The notes beneath the pieces were generated by a model that searched no databases, had not been told where the DNA came from, and saw nothing but the letters and a program-made list of their open reading frames with translations. From positions 1 to 14,660 of the forward strand of contig SKTL01000439.1 in the NCBI GenBank assembly GCA_007122555.1: DNA of 14,660 nt. The letters run 5' to 3'. The stretch is from Thermomicrobiaceae bacterium. GTDB lineage: Bacteria; Chloroflexota; Chloroflexia; Thermomicrobiales; Thermomicrobiaceae. Positions 14,444-14,660 of the stretch are shown piece after piece (position 1 is the first letter of the stretch; each line of letters opens with the position of its first letter). A program made the position numbers and the translations under genes.

Positions 14444-14660
14444 TCAGGCAGATCCAACCAGCGTCAATCCGTTGCGCTCAGCCTGAATCATTGAGCCGGG
14501 CGGCAGAATCCAGACGATCCAGGCCATCCACACATCGCGAATTGATACCGCGGCATTCGCCGCAAGCGGGGCAATCAACCAGACTGCTCGCGCATCGATC
14601 GCCATCAGTCCGATTCCGATTGCTGACAGGGCAGTTAATGGCGTCAGCGAATAGGTGAGA
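14444..14660 (-). CDS. Second DUF3267-like membrane protein, C-terminal part only
   Basis: Seen: 71 codons plus a stop (TGA at 14444-14446) enter from the right edge on the minus strand. The sequence PLAANAAVSIRDVWMAWIV aligns well with PLAVNFGGAIGDVWMFGMI of the neighbouring DUF3267 gene, and PPGSMIQAERNGLTLV aligns with RKSGTMIEDLKDGLRF. It is therefore a tandem paralogue, 28 nt upstream of the complete copy. The position of Gly before Asp in the complete copy is Arg here, with Asp-Val-Trp-Met kept. The N-terminal part with the HExxH site is outside the window, so activity cannot be judged. Confidence 0.8.
   Translation of the reverse strand, partial: LTYSLTPLTALSAIGIGLMAIDARAVWLIAPLAANAAVSIRDVWMAWIVWILPPGSMIQAERNGLTLVGSA

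Overview
The window looks like chromosomal core-genome DNA from a free-living bacterium. It has dense, short-spaced operons and sigma-70-type promoters. It contains recA, a cyclic-di-AMP receptor of the PstA/DarA type, a B12 riboswitch and the universal tRNA-modification genes. Together with moderately GC-rich coding and the style of the HisA/HisF proteins, this suggests a monoderm-like lineage; Chloroflexota (Thermomicrobia-like) is my best guess, but it is an inference and not proven by any marker here. I see no insertion sequence, phage gene, CRISPR array, rRNA or tRNA.

Left part (1-3222): A partial cobalamin/iron-siderophore-type ABC substrate-binding lipoprotein gene runs leftward off the window. 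It is preceded by a textbook promoter, a cobalamin riboswitch and terminator-like hairpins. Divergent from it are darA (c-di-AMP receptor) and then recA. recA has its own promoter and an 18-bp inverted repeat at the expected transcription start that resembles a LexA/SOS operator. A strong hairpin terminator follows recA.

Middle (3223-5255): A secreted cell-wall hydrolase with three SH3b domains and an NlpC/P60 domain is transcribed leftward from a TTG start. Its predicted transcript has an unusually long leader of about 238 nt. The leader contains a long-range complementary stem, a strong hairpin close to the ribosome binding site and a degenerate direct repeat. This is the best candidate in the window for an undescribed regulatory RNA.

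Right part (5256-14660): All genes are on the minus strand and nearly touch or overlap. In transcription order they are two tandem DUF3267-type membrane zincins (the first cut by the window edge), tsaE, tsaB, rimI, tsaD, an inositol-monophosphatase-family gene, a stand-alone Lrp/AsnC-type RAM domain, a histone-deacetylase-family gene, hisH, hisA, a long coiled-coil protein and hisF. TsaE, TsaB and TsaD are the conserved core of the bacterial t6A37 tRNA-modification machinery. HisH and HisF form imidazole-glycerol-phosphate synthase, and HisA makes its substrate. The IMPase-family gene could supply the histidinol-phosphatase step (HisN type), but that is inference. The coiled-coil gene is unrecognised; it is translationally coupled to hisA and sits between hisA and hisF.
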